56,282 bases of DNA from Nitrospirota bacterium (GCA_029858565.1 JAOUEV010000015.1:1-56282), one strand, 5' to 3'. Positions 8,187 to 17,357 are shown, counted from the first letter of the stretch. The notes: generated by a model from the sequence alone, not told the origin. Numbers and translations: made by a program.

Positions 8187-9605
8187 ATGATGCAAAAACC
8201 AGTCATAGCCATTGTCGGACGGCCCAATGTGGGAAAGTCCACCCTTTTCAACCGGATCGTCGGCAGGTATCTTGCCATCGTCGAGGACATGCCCGGCGTC
8301 ACCAGGGACCGGAATTACGCTGACTGCCAGTGGGAGGGAAAGCAGTTCCTCTTGGTGGACACCGGTGGATTCGAGCCCGAGACCGTAGATCCAATGTACC
8401 TGAAGATGCGCGAACAGACCACCCTTGCTGTCGAGGAAGCGGATTACATCATTTTTCTCATGGACGGACAGGACGGGCTGCTGCCGGCAGACCTCGAGGT
8501 TGCCCAGCGCCTGCGGGCATCGGGTAAGACCGTGTTCTATGCCGTGAACAAGGTCGATGGTGAACGCCACGAAGAGATGCTCACCGATTTTTTCCGTCTC
8601 GGCGTTGAACGGTTCCATTCTCTTTCCGCGAAACACGGCAGCGGTTTTTCGGACCTTCTGGACGAGGTCGCGGCCCTGCTGCCGGAACCGCCTGCCGAAT
8701 CCGCGGGAACGGCTGCTGAAGGAGCGCCCGAGCGGTCCGTGCCGCGCATCGCGATCATCGGCAGGCCCAACGTGGGAAAATCATCCTTTGTAAATTCCCT
8801 GCTCGGCGAAGACCGCATGATCGTGAGCCCGGTCTCCGGGACCACCCGCGATGCCATAGATAGTTTGTACACCTATTACGGGAAACAATACCTTCTCGTG
8901 GATACCGCGGGCATCAGGAGCCGCGGCAGGATCAGCCAGGGCGTGGAAAAGTACAGCGTCATGCGCGCCATGAAGAGCGTGGGACGGTGCGATGTGGCGC
9001 TCGTGCTGCTCGACGCGTCCGAAGGGATCACGGAGCAGGACGAGCGTATCGTGGGCCTTGCCCATGAAGAGGGCAAGGGCATTATCATCATACTGAACAA
9101 GTGGGACCTGGTCGAGGACAAGGAACAGGCCTACAAGAAGTTCATGGACGACGTGCGATTGCGGCTCAAGTTCGCTGACTATGCGCCGGTTCTGACCATC
9201 TCCGCGGTCACGCGCCAGCGTGTCACCAAGGTCTTTGATGAGATCGACCGTATTGTCGAGAGCCGCAACAGACATATTCCCACCGCCGAGCTGAACCGGC
9301 TGTTCGAACGCATCACGGCCCATCACGAGCCGCCCATCTACCGCGGCAAGCGGGTGAAATACTATTACGTCACCCAGGCAGGGGTCCGGCCGCCGACCTT
9401 CGCTCTTTTCGTGAACTATCCTGCGGGAGTCCACTTCTCCTACACGCGGTACATCGAGAACCACCTGCGCGAAGCTTTCGACTTTTACGGCACCCCGCTC
9501 CGCATCCGTGCCCGGCAGCGCAGGGCGGAGCAAACAGCGGAAGAGCGCACCGAGGGAGCAAAGAAGAAGAAACGCACACCTTCGGGCCGGAAAAAGACCC
9601 GCTGA
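8187..9605 (+). CDS. der: Ribosome-associated GTPase Der (EngA)
   Basis: Essential double-GTPase needed for maturation of the 50S ribosomal subunit. Two Era-like G domains are seen in tandem: the first with GRPNVGKST (about residues 11-19), DTGG and NKVD; the second with GRPNVGKSS (about 193-201), DTAG and NKWD; then a C-terminal KH-like domain with KRVKYYYVTQAGVRPPTF and a basic tail ending in GRKKTR. Length of 472 fits the family. The start at 8187 has a second ATG as its next codon. It is monocistronic here, divergent from the pilus operon. Confidence 0.97.
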   Translation: MMQKPVIAIVGRPNVGKSTLFNRIVGRYLAIVEDMPGVTRDRNYADCQWEGKQFLLVDTGGFEPETVDPMYLKMREQTTLAVEEADYIIFLMDGQDGLLPADLEVAQRLRASGKTVFYAVNKVDGERHEEMLTDFFRLGVERFHSLSAKHGSGFSDLLDEVAALLPEPPAESAGTAAEGAPERSVPRIAIIGRPNVGKSSFVNSLLGEDRMIVSPVSGTTRDAIDSLYTYYGKQYLLVDTAGIRSRGRISQGVEKYSVMRAMKSVGRCDVALVLLDASEGITEQDERIVGLAHEEGKGIIIILNKWDLVEDKEQAYKKFMDDVRLRLKFADYAPVLTISAVTRQRVTKVFDEIDRIVESRNRHIPTAELNRLFERITAHHEPPIYRGKRVKYYYVTQAGVRPPTFALFVNYPAGVHFSYTRYIENHLREAFDFYGTPLRIRARQRRAEQTAEERTEGAKKKKRTPSGRKKTR

Positions 9606-9712
9606 TCACCCTGCTTCTGCGCCGCCGCCTCAACAAGATAACATAAGCGCGGCTGGGCAGTTCAGAACGACGAAGCCGTCCCGACCTGCCCGCCGCGCTT
9701 GGATGTTCCCTG

Positions 9713-9918
9713 CTATTCCTTCGGTTTCGTCCAGACCAGATAGGGACAGAGCTTGCACATGTTGAATCCCGGATAGGTCTCTCCGGTCCGCGGGTACGAT
9801 GCTCCCCCGGCCCCGTCTTCCCCACCGTACAACTACAGATGCACATGTGCGTGATGTTCGGTATTTTCGCCAGGAACAGGGTGCCTACGCCGTGACACGC
9901 TGAACTGTTCATGGTCAT
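9713..9918 (-). pseudogene. Small Cys-rich protein gene with a -1 frameshift
   Basis: This 470-bp interval between der and the NtrC-type regulator has no intact gene, but on the minus strand two frames join into a coherent protein of about 68 residues. From ATG 9918 frame one gives SACHGVGTLFLAKIPNITH then MCICSC; a -1 shift near 9829-9831 then gives YGGEDGAGG, YPRTGETYPGFN, CKLCPYLVWTKPKE and a TAG at 9713-9715. Cysteines are grouped as CxCxC and CxxC, suggesting metal binding. Either one base was lost (decay or assembly error) or translation shifts frame. I do not recognise the family. The rest of the interval shows nothing. Confidence 0.4.
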
Positions 9919-10076
9919 CTCAAATGAAGAACATCCAATATCCAATCATTTCCAGTGGCTTATCAGGATTTCCCCAGCGAACAAAAACAATATACCGATT
10001 GGCTTTCGAAGGCCCGGAGCGATGATGCGTCCCCCGAACTATGGCGATCTCTTGCTAATGAGGGACTGCACCGACG

Positions 10077-11426
10077 CTACCGTTCCCGGGGAATGCCCCA
10101 CTTCTTTCGTTTTTCCCACAGGGACTTGCGCGTAATGCCGAGTTTCTCTGCCAACTGTTGTTCATTGAACTGTTTCTGGTAACGAACGATGAACGCTTTG
10201 GTATAATCCTCGATCGTGAGCTTTTGATCGAACACTTCCTCCTGAAAGGAACCGTCGCCCTTGATCCCCTCGGGAAGGCACTCCGGGGTAATGAGATCGT
10301 TGTCGGCGATGATGATCGCGCGCTCAATGACGTTCTGCAGTTCCCGTACGTTCCCGGGCCAGGGATACCGCGTCAGCATCTCCAGGGCCTGTGCGGAAAC
10401 CTCCTTCACCGGTTTGTTGAGGTCGTGGCCGTAGCGTTCCAGATAATGCTTGACCAGCGATCGTATGTCGTCCACCCGTTCACGCAGCGGCGGGATCTGG
10501 AGCGATATGACGTTGATCCGGTAATAGAGGTCCTCGCGGAACGCGCTCTCCCGCACTGCGGCGCGCAGGTCGCGGTTCGTGGCAGTGATGAACCGGATGT
10601 CAACCTTGGTCCCCTTCGTGCTCCCGACCGGCCGGATCACCTGGTCCTCGATCACGCGAAGCAGTTTGGCCTGCAGGGGAAGGCTCATGTCGCCGATCTC
10701 ATCGAGAAAGACCGTGCCTCCGTCCGCCTCCTCGAGCAGGCCCTTCTTGTTGGCGACCGCGCCGGTGAAAGCGCCGCGCAGATGCCCGAAGAGCTCGGTC
10801 TCGAGCAGGTTCTCGGGGATCGCCGAGCAGTTGATCGGCACAAAGGGCATATCGCGGCGGCCGCTGTTGTGATGGATCACCCGCGCGAACAGCTCCTTGC
10901 CCGTGCCGGTCTCTCCCAGGAGGAGCACGTTGCTCCGCGCGTCGGTCACCTTCCGCACTTCCGCGAGTATGGACAGGATCGCCGGGCTCTCGCCGATGAT
11001 GCTGCTGAAATCATGCTCCTTCGCGATCTCCCGCTTAAGCAGGACGTTCTCCGTCTGAAGGCTCTTCTGTTTCAGCGCGTTCCTGACGACCTGCTTGATC
11101 TCCTCGTGGATGATCGGCTTCATGATATAGTCGTACGCGCCCGCGCGGAGCGCCTTGACCGACGTGTCCAGTGACGCGTAGGCAGTGACGACGATGAACA
11201 ACTGGTCGGGGATCTGCTCGCGCACCTTGGTCAGCATCTCGATGCCGTCCATGCCCGGCAGGATGATATCGGATATAATGACGTCGTAGGAACCCGCTTC
11301 CAGGAGCGCAAGCCCCTTCTCGGCCGAATCAACGGCTTCCACCGAGTAGCCTTCCTTGGTGAATATCCGCTTGATGGAATCGCGCAGTGTTTCCTCGTCC
11401 TCAACGATCAGAATGCTCTTTGACAT
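10077..11426 (-). CDS. NtrC-family sigma-54-dependent response regulator (CbrB-like)
   Basis: A 449-residue transcription activator. Receiver domain at residues 1-120 with phospho-acceptor Asp near 53 (ISDIILPGMDG) and the conserved Lys in YIMKP; AAA+ domain from about 135 with Walker A GETGTGKE, the sigma-54 contact loop GAFTGA, Walker B-like GGTVFLDEIGDM and RYPWPGNVRELQN; a Fis-type helix-turn-helix at the C-terminus (EQQLAEKLGITRKSLWEKR). It follows its partner kinase with only 2 bp between them. The pairing with an SSS-domain kinase and a small membrane peptide points to CbrB-like control of carbon or nutrient use; the actual targets are not visible. Confidence 0.92.
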   Translation of the reverse strand: MSKSILIVEDEETLRDSIKRIFTKEGYSVEAVDSAEKGLALLEAGSYDVIISDIILPGMDGIEMLTKVREQIPDQLFIVVTAYASLDTSVKALRAGAYDYIMKPIIHEEIKQVVRNALKQKSLQTENVLLKREIAKEHDFSSIIGESPAILSILAEVRKVTDARSNVLLLGETGTGKELFARVIHHNSGRRDMPFVPINCSAIPENLLETELFGHLRGAFTGAVANKKGLLEEADGGTVFLDEIGDMSLPLQAKLLRVIEDQVIRPVGSTKGTKVDIRFITATNRDLRAAVRESAFREDLYYRINVISLQIPPLRERVDDIRSLVKHYLERYGHDLNKPVKEVSAQALEMLTRYPWPGNVRELQNVIERAIIIADNDLITPECLPEGIKGDGSFQEEVFDQKLTIEDYTKAFIVRYQKQFNEQQLAEKLGITRKSLWEKRKKWGIPRER

Positions 11427-11428
11427 GC

Positions 11429-14371
11429 CTACTCCTCAACAGGTAGAGTGATGATGAATGTCGTGCCCTTGCTCTTCTCGGACAGGACCTCAATGGTCCC
11501 GCCGTGGTCCTTGACGATGCTGTAACAGATGCTCAGGCCCAGCCCGGTGCCGCCCCGCGGACCCTTGGTCGTGAAAAAAGGATCGAAGATCTTGTCCCTG
11601 ACCGACCCGTCGATCCCCGCGCCGCTGTCGGCAAAGACCATGCGAACATGTCCATTCGCTTCGGCGATCGAGATGTCCAGCTTCCCGCCGGACGGCATTG
11701 CATCACGGGCGTTGAGCAGAAGGTTCAGGAAGACCTGCTGCATCTGATCGGGATCGATCTTGACCGGTCGCGTATTTTTCACCTCGGTACCCACAACGAT
11801 CTTCTTGAAGTTCTTGTCGAACCGCACCAGATCGATGGTATTCTGCAGGATGTCCTGCAGGCTCGTGGGAACGCGCTGGCGGGGATAGAGCCGCGCGAAG
11901 TCGCCCAGGTTCCGGACAATGCGGGCGATCCTGTTCACATGCTGATTGATCGTTGCGAGAGAACCCTTCAGGAATTCCGATCCGTCCTCGGTCATCAGTT
12001 CCTGCACCAGCGAAGAGATGGAGGCCAGGGGGTTCCCGATCTCATGGGACACGCCCGCGGCAAGCCTGCCCACGCTCGCGTGCTTGGTGGCTCGGAACAG
12101 CTCTTCCTCGATCTTTTTCTTCTCGGTGATATCCTCGAGAACGATCACGTACCCCTTCTGCGCGCCGGTCAGCCGGCTGACCAGGCCCTTGAGGATGATC
12201 TGCGGATCAAAGTTCCGTCTGCAGGTGAGTTCTCCCTCCTTGATCGCCGGGTCGAACAATTGCGGCTCCAGGCACTGAAGCAGCCTTTGCGCGGGCTTGC
12301 CCAGTGCGTCGGACTTCTCAACGCCGGTGATCATCTCCATGGAGGTGTTCCAGTAGGTCACCCGGTGCGCCTCGTCAAGCGTTGCCACGCCGAGCGGAAG
12401 ACTTTCGATGATGCTCTCGCTGAACTCCTTGAGACCAGCGAGCTGGCGGTTCGCCTCGGCCAGTTCCTGTCGCGACAGGCGCAGGCTGCGGGACATCTGC
12501 CGGATGGAATCGGAGATCCGGTGCGACTCGTCTCCGGCAGGGACCGTCTGTTCCTGGAATACCAGCGTACTGATGGAAGGTCCCAACGCCCCGGAGAGGA
12601 TCCGCTCCGCCTCTTCCCGCAGTTTCAGCAGCCATTCTCCGGACAGGGTCTCCCGCGCAAGACCGTTCCTGCGCAGGAATCCGTTGATCGCGTCCTTCGC
12701 CTCGGACGGTCCCAGATACTGCACCAGGATGTCCTCGAGCTCGCCAAGCGTGGTCGGTCGGTGGCTCGACGGGAAATGACGCGGCGAGAAGGACTCGACG
12801 AAGATCATCGCCTGGCGGGTCTCCTCGTCGGACTGCCGGGTAAAGAGCGACACGGAAACGAAGAAGAACAGGTTCAGCAGCATTCCCCAGAAAAGCGAAT
12901 GGGTCCATCGGTCAAGTCCCGTGAGACCGAACAGCGCCGTCGGGTTCAGGAGCGTGGAGTTAAAGAGCGAGCCCAGCGGTCCGCCGGGCTCGATGATGCC
13001 GGCGCGCATGAAGGCGGGTATGAGCAGCGTGTAGATCCAGACCGAAAAACCCGCGACAATGCCTGCTATCGCGCCTTTTCCGTTTGCCCCTTTCCAGTAC
13101 AGGCCGATGAGGATCGATGGAGCGAAGATCGTCACCGCCTCAAAGGACTTGAGGCCGATATCCACGAGGCTGTAGAACTCGCCCACGTACACGGCGAATA
13201 TATATCCGAGGAACACCAGCCCGACAATGACTATCCGCTTGATGTTCAGGATCACCGTGTGCAGGTTCCGGATGCTGATGCCGAAGAGCGTGGGAAGCAC
13301 AAAGCTGTTCATCACCATGGTCGAGAGCGCCAGGGACTCCACGATGACCATGGCGGTCGCGGCCGAGAATCCGCCGATGAACACGATGACCGCCAGCAGC
13401 GGGTTCCCGTGGGTGAGCGGGATGCTCAGGACAAAGTAGTCAGCGCTGTCCGGAGAACCTCCAAGCATCAGTCCGCCGTAGGCGATCGGCAGCACGAAGA
13501 TGTTTATCAGGAAAAGGTAGAGCGGAAACAGCCAGACGGCTTTGCGAATATGATCGGGCGAGTAGTTCTCCACTACGGCAACATGGAACTGCCGGGGCAG
13601 GAACAGGATCGCCATCATGGACAGGAAGGTGAGCGACGTCCACTCGAGATAGCTCTCGCCCGAGCCTTCGCCAACGGTCATAAGAAAGGAGTAGGAGCTT
13701 TCGCGCATTTTGTGCCAGATGTCGCTGAACCCGTCGAAGAGGCCATAGGTGACGAAGAAGCCCACGAGAAGGAACGCGACCAACTTGATCGCGGACTCGA
13801 AAGCCACGGCAAAGACCAGCCCGCCGTGGCGTTCGGAAGCATCGAGCCTCCTGGCTCCGAAAATGACCGCGAACACGCCCAGGAGCAGCGATATCGCCCA
13901 GCCCGCGAAGTGGCTCCCCTCGGGACGGCCGGAGAGAAGCGAGAAGGTGGTCATGATGGCCTTGAGCTGCAGACCCAGATAGGGCGTGATACCCACCACG
14001 GCGACCAGGGTCACGAGAACCGATAGCGCCAGGGACTTTCCGTACCGCGCGGCAATGAAGTCCGATATGGTGGTTATGCGGTTCTCCTTGGAGAGGTAGA
14101 CGATCTTCCGGAGGACCATCCACATGAGCGCTGCCATGAGCGTGGGACCGATATAGGTCGTCAGGAAAGTAAGACCGGAATTGGCAGCCCTTCCCACGCT
14201 GCCATAAAAGGTCCAGGACGTACAGTAGACAGCAAGGGAAAGCGAGTAAACATAGGGATTGGATGTGAGGCTCCTGCCCCGCTGCTCCATGCGGTCGGCC
14301 ACATAGGCCACGCAGAACAGCAGCAGCAGGTACCCGAGGATGATGGTGAGAAGAAGCCAGGGCGAGAACAC
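11429..14371 (-). CDS. Transporter-fused sensor histidine kinase (SSS + PAS + HisKA/HATPase, CbrA-like)
   Basis: A 980-residue membrane kinase. Residues 1 to about 500 are a sodium:solute symporter domain with 12-13 membrane segments (SLAVYCTSWTFYGSVG, ENRITTISDFIAARYG, DASERHGGLVFAVAFESAIK); then a helical linker, a PAS domain (about 655-760, LGVATLDEAHRVTYWNTSM), HisKA with GVSHEIGNPLASISS (phospho-His) and a HATPase with NLLLNARDAM and FDPFFTTKGPRGGTGLGL. Starts at a GTG directly after the TGA of the small upstream gene. The symporter part may sense or move a solute. Partner of the regulator that follows 2 bp later. Confidence 0.92.
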   Translation of the reverse strand: MFSPWLLLTIILGYLLLLFCVAYVADRMEQRGRSLTSNPYVYSLSLAVYCTSWTFYGSVGRAANSGLTFLTTYIGPTLMAALMWMVLRKIVYLSKENRITTISDFIAARYGKSLALSVLVTLVAVVGITPYLGLQLKAIMTTFSLLSGRPEGSHFAGWAISLLLGVFAVIFGARRLDASERHGGLVFAVAFESAIKLVAFLLVGFFVTYGLFDGFSDIWHKMRESSYSFLMTVGEGSGESYLEWTSLTFLSMMAILFLPRQFHVAVVENYSPDHIRKAVWLFPLYLFLINIFVLPIAYGGLMLGGSPDSADYFVLSIPLTHGNPLLAVIVFIGGFSAATAMVIVESLALSTMVMNSFVLPTLFGISIRNLHTVILNIKRIVIVGLVFLGYIFAVYVGEFYSLVDIGLKSFEAVTIFAPSILIGLYWKGANGKGAIAGIVAGFSVWIYTLLIPAFMRAGIIEPGGPLGSLFNSTLLNPTALFGLTGLDRWTHSLFWGMLLNLFFFVSVSLFTRQSDEETRQAMIFVESFSPRHFPSSHRPTTLGELEDILVQYLGPSEAKDAINGFLRRNGLARETLSGEWLLKLREEAERILSGALGPSISTLVFQEQTVPAGDESHRISDSIRQMSRSLRLSRQELAEANRQLAGLKEFSESIIESLPLGVATLDEAHRVTYWNTSMEMITGVEKSDALGKPAQRLLQCLEPQLFDPAIKEGELTCRRNFDPQIILKGLVSRLTGAQKGYVIVLEDITEKKKIEEELFRATKHASVGRLAAGVSHEIGNPLASISSLVQELMTEDGSEFLKGSLATINQHVNRIARIVRNLGDFARLYPRQRVPTSLQDILQNTIDLVRFDKNFKKIVVGTEVKNTRPVKIDPDQMQQVFLNLLLNARDAMPSGGKLDISIAEANGHVRMVFADSGAGIDGSVRDKIFDPFFTTKGPRGGTGLGLSICYSIVKDHGGTIEVLSEKSKGTTFIITLPVEE

Positions 14372-14548
14372 TCAGTTCCCTCCGCCTTCGCGGTCGCCGA
14401 ACACCGTCGCTGCAAGGATCATGGCAATGAACAGTATCCAGACCACGAAAAGATAGGTTGTGAGGCTTTCGTGAAAGATATTGATGAACGGCCAGCTGAA
14501 CAGGAGAAGGCCCAGGAAAAAAAGAAATATGGAAATATCTTTTTTCAT
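14372..14548 (-). CDS. Small membrane protein upstream of the SSS-kinase (CbrX-like)
   Basis: A 58-residue open frame from ATG 14548 to the TGA at 14374-14372, which is followed at once by the GTG of the kinase. It has two hydrophobic segments (IFLFFLGLLLFSWPFINIF, about residues 6-25, and YLFVVWILFIAMILAATVF, about 32-50) and a short charged end. Its position and coupling match CbrX, the small membrane protein encoded just before CbrA in pseudomonads, and the small subunits that accompany some symporters. Sequence homology to CbrX cannot be shown by eye; the role is inferred from context. Confidence 0.65.
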   Translation of the reverse strand: MKKDISIFLFFLGLLLFSWPFINIFHESLTTYLFVVWILFIAMILAATVFGDREGGGN

Positions 14549-14864
14549 GATCTCTTTATGGTTTCGTAACCTTTCTGCACAAAAAGAACAAATGAGACCT
14601 TTCTACACGCTCAATAAATCATTAGATATCACAAGGTTATCACACTCACCATTGTAATTTTTTCATGTTACCACAAACTGTAACTTTTATCCACGCTGTT
14701 TTTTCAGCTTCCATGACTCAAAGAATTGCATATCAAGTGTTCCTTTTCCACACAGCACGATGCGACATCTTTGTAATGATGGTGGTATGATGTATGATTG
14801 ATTTTGCCGTCTGACTTTGCTACCCTGTCATGTGCACGATCGAACCGGCAAGGAGGATCGCTTG
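14549..14864. other. Divergent intergenic region, 316 bp
   Basis: AT-richer than its surroundings, with no gene recognised. It contains several GTTA/TGTAA-type words (14637-14690: GTTATCACACT, ATTGTAATTT, GTTACCACA, CTGTAACTTT) that could be regulator sites, and an extended -10 (TGGTATGAT near 14783-14791) that could serve the DJ-1 gene. No convincing promoter was found for the kinase operon. Confidence 0.35.
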
Positions 14865-15392
14865 ATGAATAGATTGACCGGGAAAAAGGTCCTGATGGTC
14901 ATTGCCAAATCCAAGTTCCGCGACGAGGAATACCTGGAGCCGCGAAAGGCACTGGAGAGCGAAGGTGCTGCGATCACCGTTGCCTCATCCAGCCTGGAGG
15001 TCGCAGAGGGAATGCTGGGCCTGAAAGTAAAACCCGACAGGCTGATCACCGGTGTGAAGGAAGAGGACTTTGACGGAGTGGTCTTCGTGGGCGGAGGCGG
15101 GTCAAAGGAGTATTTCGACAGCCCGGTCGCGCACGACCTGGCAAGGAATTTCTACGATCACGACAAACTTACCTCGGCTATCTGCATTGCTCCTGCAGTG
15201 CTCGCCAACGCCGGACTGTTGAAGGGGAAAAAAGCTACTTCCTTCCCCTCCTCCGAGGCAACGCTCAAATCACGGGGAGCCGTGATCACCGGAGAGGACG
15301 TCTCAATGGACGGAAAGATCGTGACCGCGGTGGGTCCCGAAGCGGCGAAGAAGTTCGGTCAAAAGCTGGTCGATGTACTTAGCGGGAAGTAG
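14865..15392 (+). CDS. DJ-1/PfpI family protein
   Basis: A 175-residue class I glutamine amidotransferase-like protein. It starts at the ATG at 14865, which has a strong SD (AGGAGG, 8 nt upstream); an earlier in-frame start lacks one. Visible: VLMVIAKSKFRDEEYLEPRKAL (beta strand and helix with the conserved Glu), FDGVVFVGGGGSKEYF, and the nucleophile elbow AICIAPAVLANAG with the conserved Cys. Members act as deglycases, chaperones or stress proteins; which applies here cannot be told. It stands alone, before the dksA-like gene. Confidence 0.88.
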   Translation: MNRLTGKKVLMVIAKSKFRDEEYLEPRKALESEGAAITVASSSLEVAEGMLGLKVKPDRLITGVKEEDFDGVVFVGGGGSKEYFDSPVAHDLARNFYDHDKLTSAICIAPAVLANAGLLKGKKATSFPSSEATLKSRGAVITGEDVSMDGKIVTAVGPEAAKKFGQKLVDVLSGK

Positions 15393-15494
15393 ATGCGGTG
15401 AACCTGTCCTACGTGACCCCGCTCGCACTTTGATACCTGAGCGATCGGATGCTTACTATTTTTCAATTTATTACCTGAGAGGCACTGCGAACGA

Positions 15495-15842
15495 ATGGAC
15501 GACACAGAGATCGAGCAGTACCGGGCCAAACTGGTCATACAAAAAGCGGAGTTGGAGGCTCTTGAAGCTTCTGCCGAAGGAACAACCGGCCAGATGGACC
15601 TGGAAAACGCTATCGGCGGCCGTTCTTCCGTGCGCGAAGCCATGCAGGCGCACCTTGCTGCCAATGAGGCATCCAGGCGCCGCCAACGCCGGATCCAGAA
15701 GATCGGAGGTGCCTTACGTCGCATCGAATCAGGCGCATATGGTAATTGTTTTATATGCGGCGCGGCGCTTGAGGCGGACCGGCTCGACCAGGATCAGACG
15801 ATCACGCGCTGCGTGAACTGCATAGAGGATCTGAGCGAGTAA
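15495..15842 (+). CDS. DksA/TraR family zinc-finger transcription factor
   Basis: A 115-residue protein with an N-terminal coiled coil (about residues 1-75) and a C4 zinc finger, CFICGAALEADRLDQDQ then RCVNCIED (about 85-110). DksA binds the RNA polymerase secondary channel and works with ppGpp. The finger is preceded by the family-typical RIESGAYGNC. It lies about 100 bp after the DJ-1 gene. The coiled-coil tip residues needed for DksA activity are not obvious, so this may be a DksA-like paralogue and not the housekeeping copy. Confidence 0.88.
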   Translation: MDDTEIEQYRAKLVIQKAELEALEASAEGTTGQMDLENAIGGRSSVREAMQAHLAANEASRRRQRRIQKIGGALRRIESGAYGNCFICGAALEADRLDQDQTITRCVNCIEDLSE

Positions 15843-15905
15843 ACTATGCGTTCCCGGGCGCAGGCGCACCGGGGTAACGAAACTCCCTGCGAAAGGAATG
15901 CCAGC

Positions 15906-16820
15906 ATGCGATCGAACTTTGTGATTTCCCTCCTGTCGTTGTTCCTTGCCATCATCCCATCCCTTTCCTCTGCCACCCCGGACTATGCCAAGCAAACCGG
16001 GTTCGAATGCGGAACATGCCATGTCGATGCCATCGGCGGAGGAAAGCTTACAACGGCTGGTGAGCAGTTTATCAGCGACCTTAAAGCCAAAGGACAGTAT
16101 CGCCAACTGTCCATGACCCAGCACATGGTGAGGCTCGTTGTTGGATACCTCCACATGCTGGCCGCGGTTGTCTGGTTCGGCACGATCCTGTATGTCCACC
16201 TTCTGCTGAAGCCGGCCTACGCCTCGAAGGGCCTCCCCAGGGGCGAACTCCGTCTCGGTATGCTGTCCATGGTCGTGATCGCCGCGACCGGCACGCTGCT
16301 CACCATCGCGCGCATGCCGAACCTCGACGCCTTCATTTCCACCCGTTTCGGAGTCCTCCTCTCCATCAAGATCGTATTATTCCTCGTGATGGTCACAAGC
16401 GCTGTTATTACCATCACCTACATCGGCCCGCGGCTCCGGAAGAAGCTGAAAAGCCCGGTCGCGGCCCTGATCTCCCGCGATATCACCGCAGAACAGCTGT
16501 CACACTTCGATGGCAAGGACGGCCATCCCGCCTACATCGCCTACAAGGGCATGGTCTACGACATAACGAACAGCCGCCTCTGGAAGAACGGGGCGCATAT
16601 GGTAAAGCACCATGCGGGAACTGACCTGACCGAGGCGCTCGGCCAGGCGCCGCACAAGGAGGACAAGGTGCTCGCCATGCCGCAGGTCGGCATGCTGGTC
16701 GCTGCGGACCGGAAGCCGGAGCGACCATTCCATGAGCGGCTCTTCTATTTCTTCGCTTACATGAACCTAGCGCTGGTATTCGTGATCATCTTTGTCATAT
16801 CCCTGTGGAGGTGGTGGTAG
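15906..16820 (+). CDS. Membrane protein with heme c motif, CopD/DUF4149-like core and cytochrome b5 domain
   Basis: About 304 residues, starting at the ATG at 15906 after a GAAAGGA SD. A signal peptide (cleavage after SSA) is followed by a periplasmic CGTCH heme c site, three membrane helices resembling the CopD/DUF4149 core (YLHMLAAVVWFGTILYVHLLL, LGMLSMVVIAATGTLLTIA, LLSIKIVLFLVMVTSAVI), a cytochrome b5-like domain (about 190-265, GHPAYIAYKGMVYDITNS, then GAHMVKHHAG with candidate axial His) and a last membrane helix. Probably a membrane electron carrier. The combination is unusual; no partner oxidase is encoded nearby. Confidence 0.75.
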   Translation: MRSNFVISLLSLFLAIIPSLSSATPDYAKQTGFECGTCHVDAIGGGKLTTAGEQFISDLKAKGQYRQLSMTQHMVRLVVGYLHMLAAVVWFGTILYVHLLLKPAYASKGLPRGELRLGMLSMVVIAATGTLLTIARMPNLDAFISTRFGVLLSIKIVLFLVMVTSAVITITYIGPRLRKKLKSPVAALISRDITAEQLSHFDGKDGHPAYIAYKGMVYDITNSRLWKNGAHMVKHHAGTDLTEALGQAPHKEDKVLAMPQVGMLVAADRKPERPFHERLFYFFAYMNLALVFVIIFVISLWRWW

Positions 16821-16833
16821 AAGGAAAAAACCC

Positions 16834-16862
16834 TTGCCTTTTCAGCTGTCTTCTGATATAAA
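16834..16862 (+). promoter_or_regulatory. Sigma-70 promoter of the rpsF operon
   Basis: TTGCCT (16834-16839), 17-nt spacer, TATAAA (16857-16862). The leader of about 105 nt before rpsF is GC-rich and can fold (CCCCG/CGGGG around 16936-16950), which could be an autoregulatory site for the S6:S18 complex; this part is only a suggestion. Confidence 0.55.
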
Positions 16863-16976
16863 TAGCATTCCTAAAAACGAGTAAGGTCGATTCCCCGGGC
16901 ATGATGTTCCGGCCCGCAGGGATTACTCCTTGCTCCCCGCCAGGACGGGGGGCTATAACCCATAGGGAGGTTGCAG

Positions 16977-17357
16977 ATGCAGATTTACGAGTCCATTTTC
17001 ATCATCAACCCCAATCTTTCCGACGAGGAAACGAACAACGTCATCAAGAAGATGCAGGACGTGGTCGCCAAGCAGGGCGGCGAGATGACCAAGTTCGAGG
17101 ACTGGGGCAAGAAGAAACTCGCCTACGAAGTGAAGAAGCAGAAGCGCGGCCATTACGTGTTCTTCCAGTTCAAAGGAACACCGGCCGCGATCGCGGAGCT
17201 CGAGCGTACCTTCAAGCTCACGGACGCGGTCATCAAGTTCCTGTCCGTAAAGCTCGAAAAAGAACTGCGCGTCAAGGCGCCGCCGAAGCCGAAGAAGGAA
17301 AAACCGGCCGCGGCAGCACCGTCGACAAGGCCGATGAGCGACCAGCGCCGTTCGTAA
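16977..17357 (+). CDS. rpsF: 30S ribosomal protein bS6
   Basis: A 126-residue S6 protein: MQIYESIFIINPNLSDEE at the start, EDWGKKKLAYEVKKQKRGHY (the family hallmark) in the middle, and an Ala/Pro/Lys-rich tail. The ATG at 16977 has GGGAGG 6 nt upstream; a TTG two codons earlier does not. First gene of the rpsF-ssb-rpsR cluster; S6 binds S18 and 16S rRNA. Confidence 0.97.
   Translation: MQIYESIFIINPNLSDEETNNVIKKMQDVVAKQGGEMTKFEDWGKKKLAYEVKKQKRGHYVFFQFKGTPAAIAELERTFKLTDAVIKFLSVKLEKELRVKAPPKPKKEKPAAAAPSTRPMSDQRRS

Noticed and set aside
11504-14026. 840-residue open frame on the plus strand
   Set aside because: It is antisense to the transporter-kinase, has a composition rich in His, Asp, Arg and Glu with no domain sense, and the minus strand gives a full SSS-PAS-kinase.
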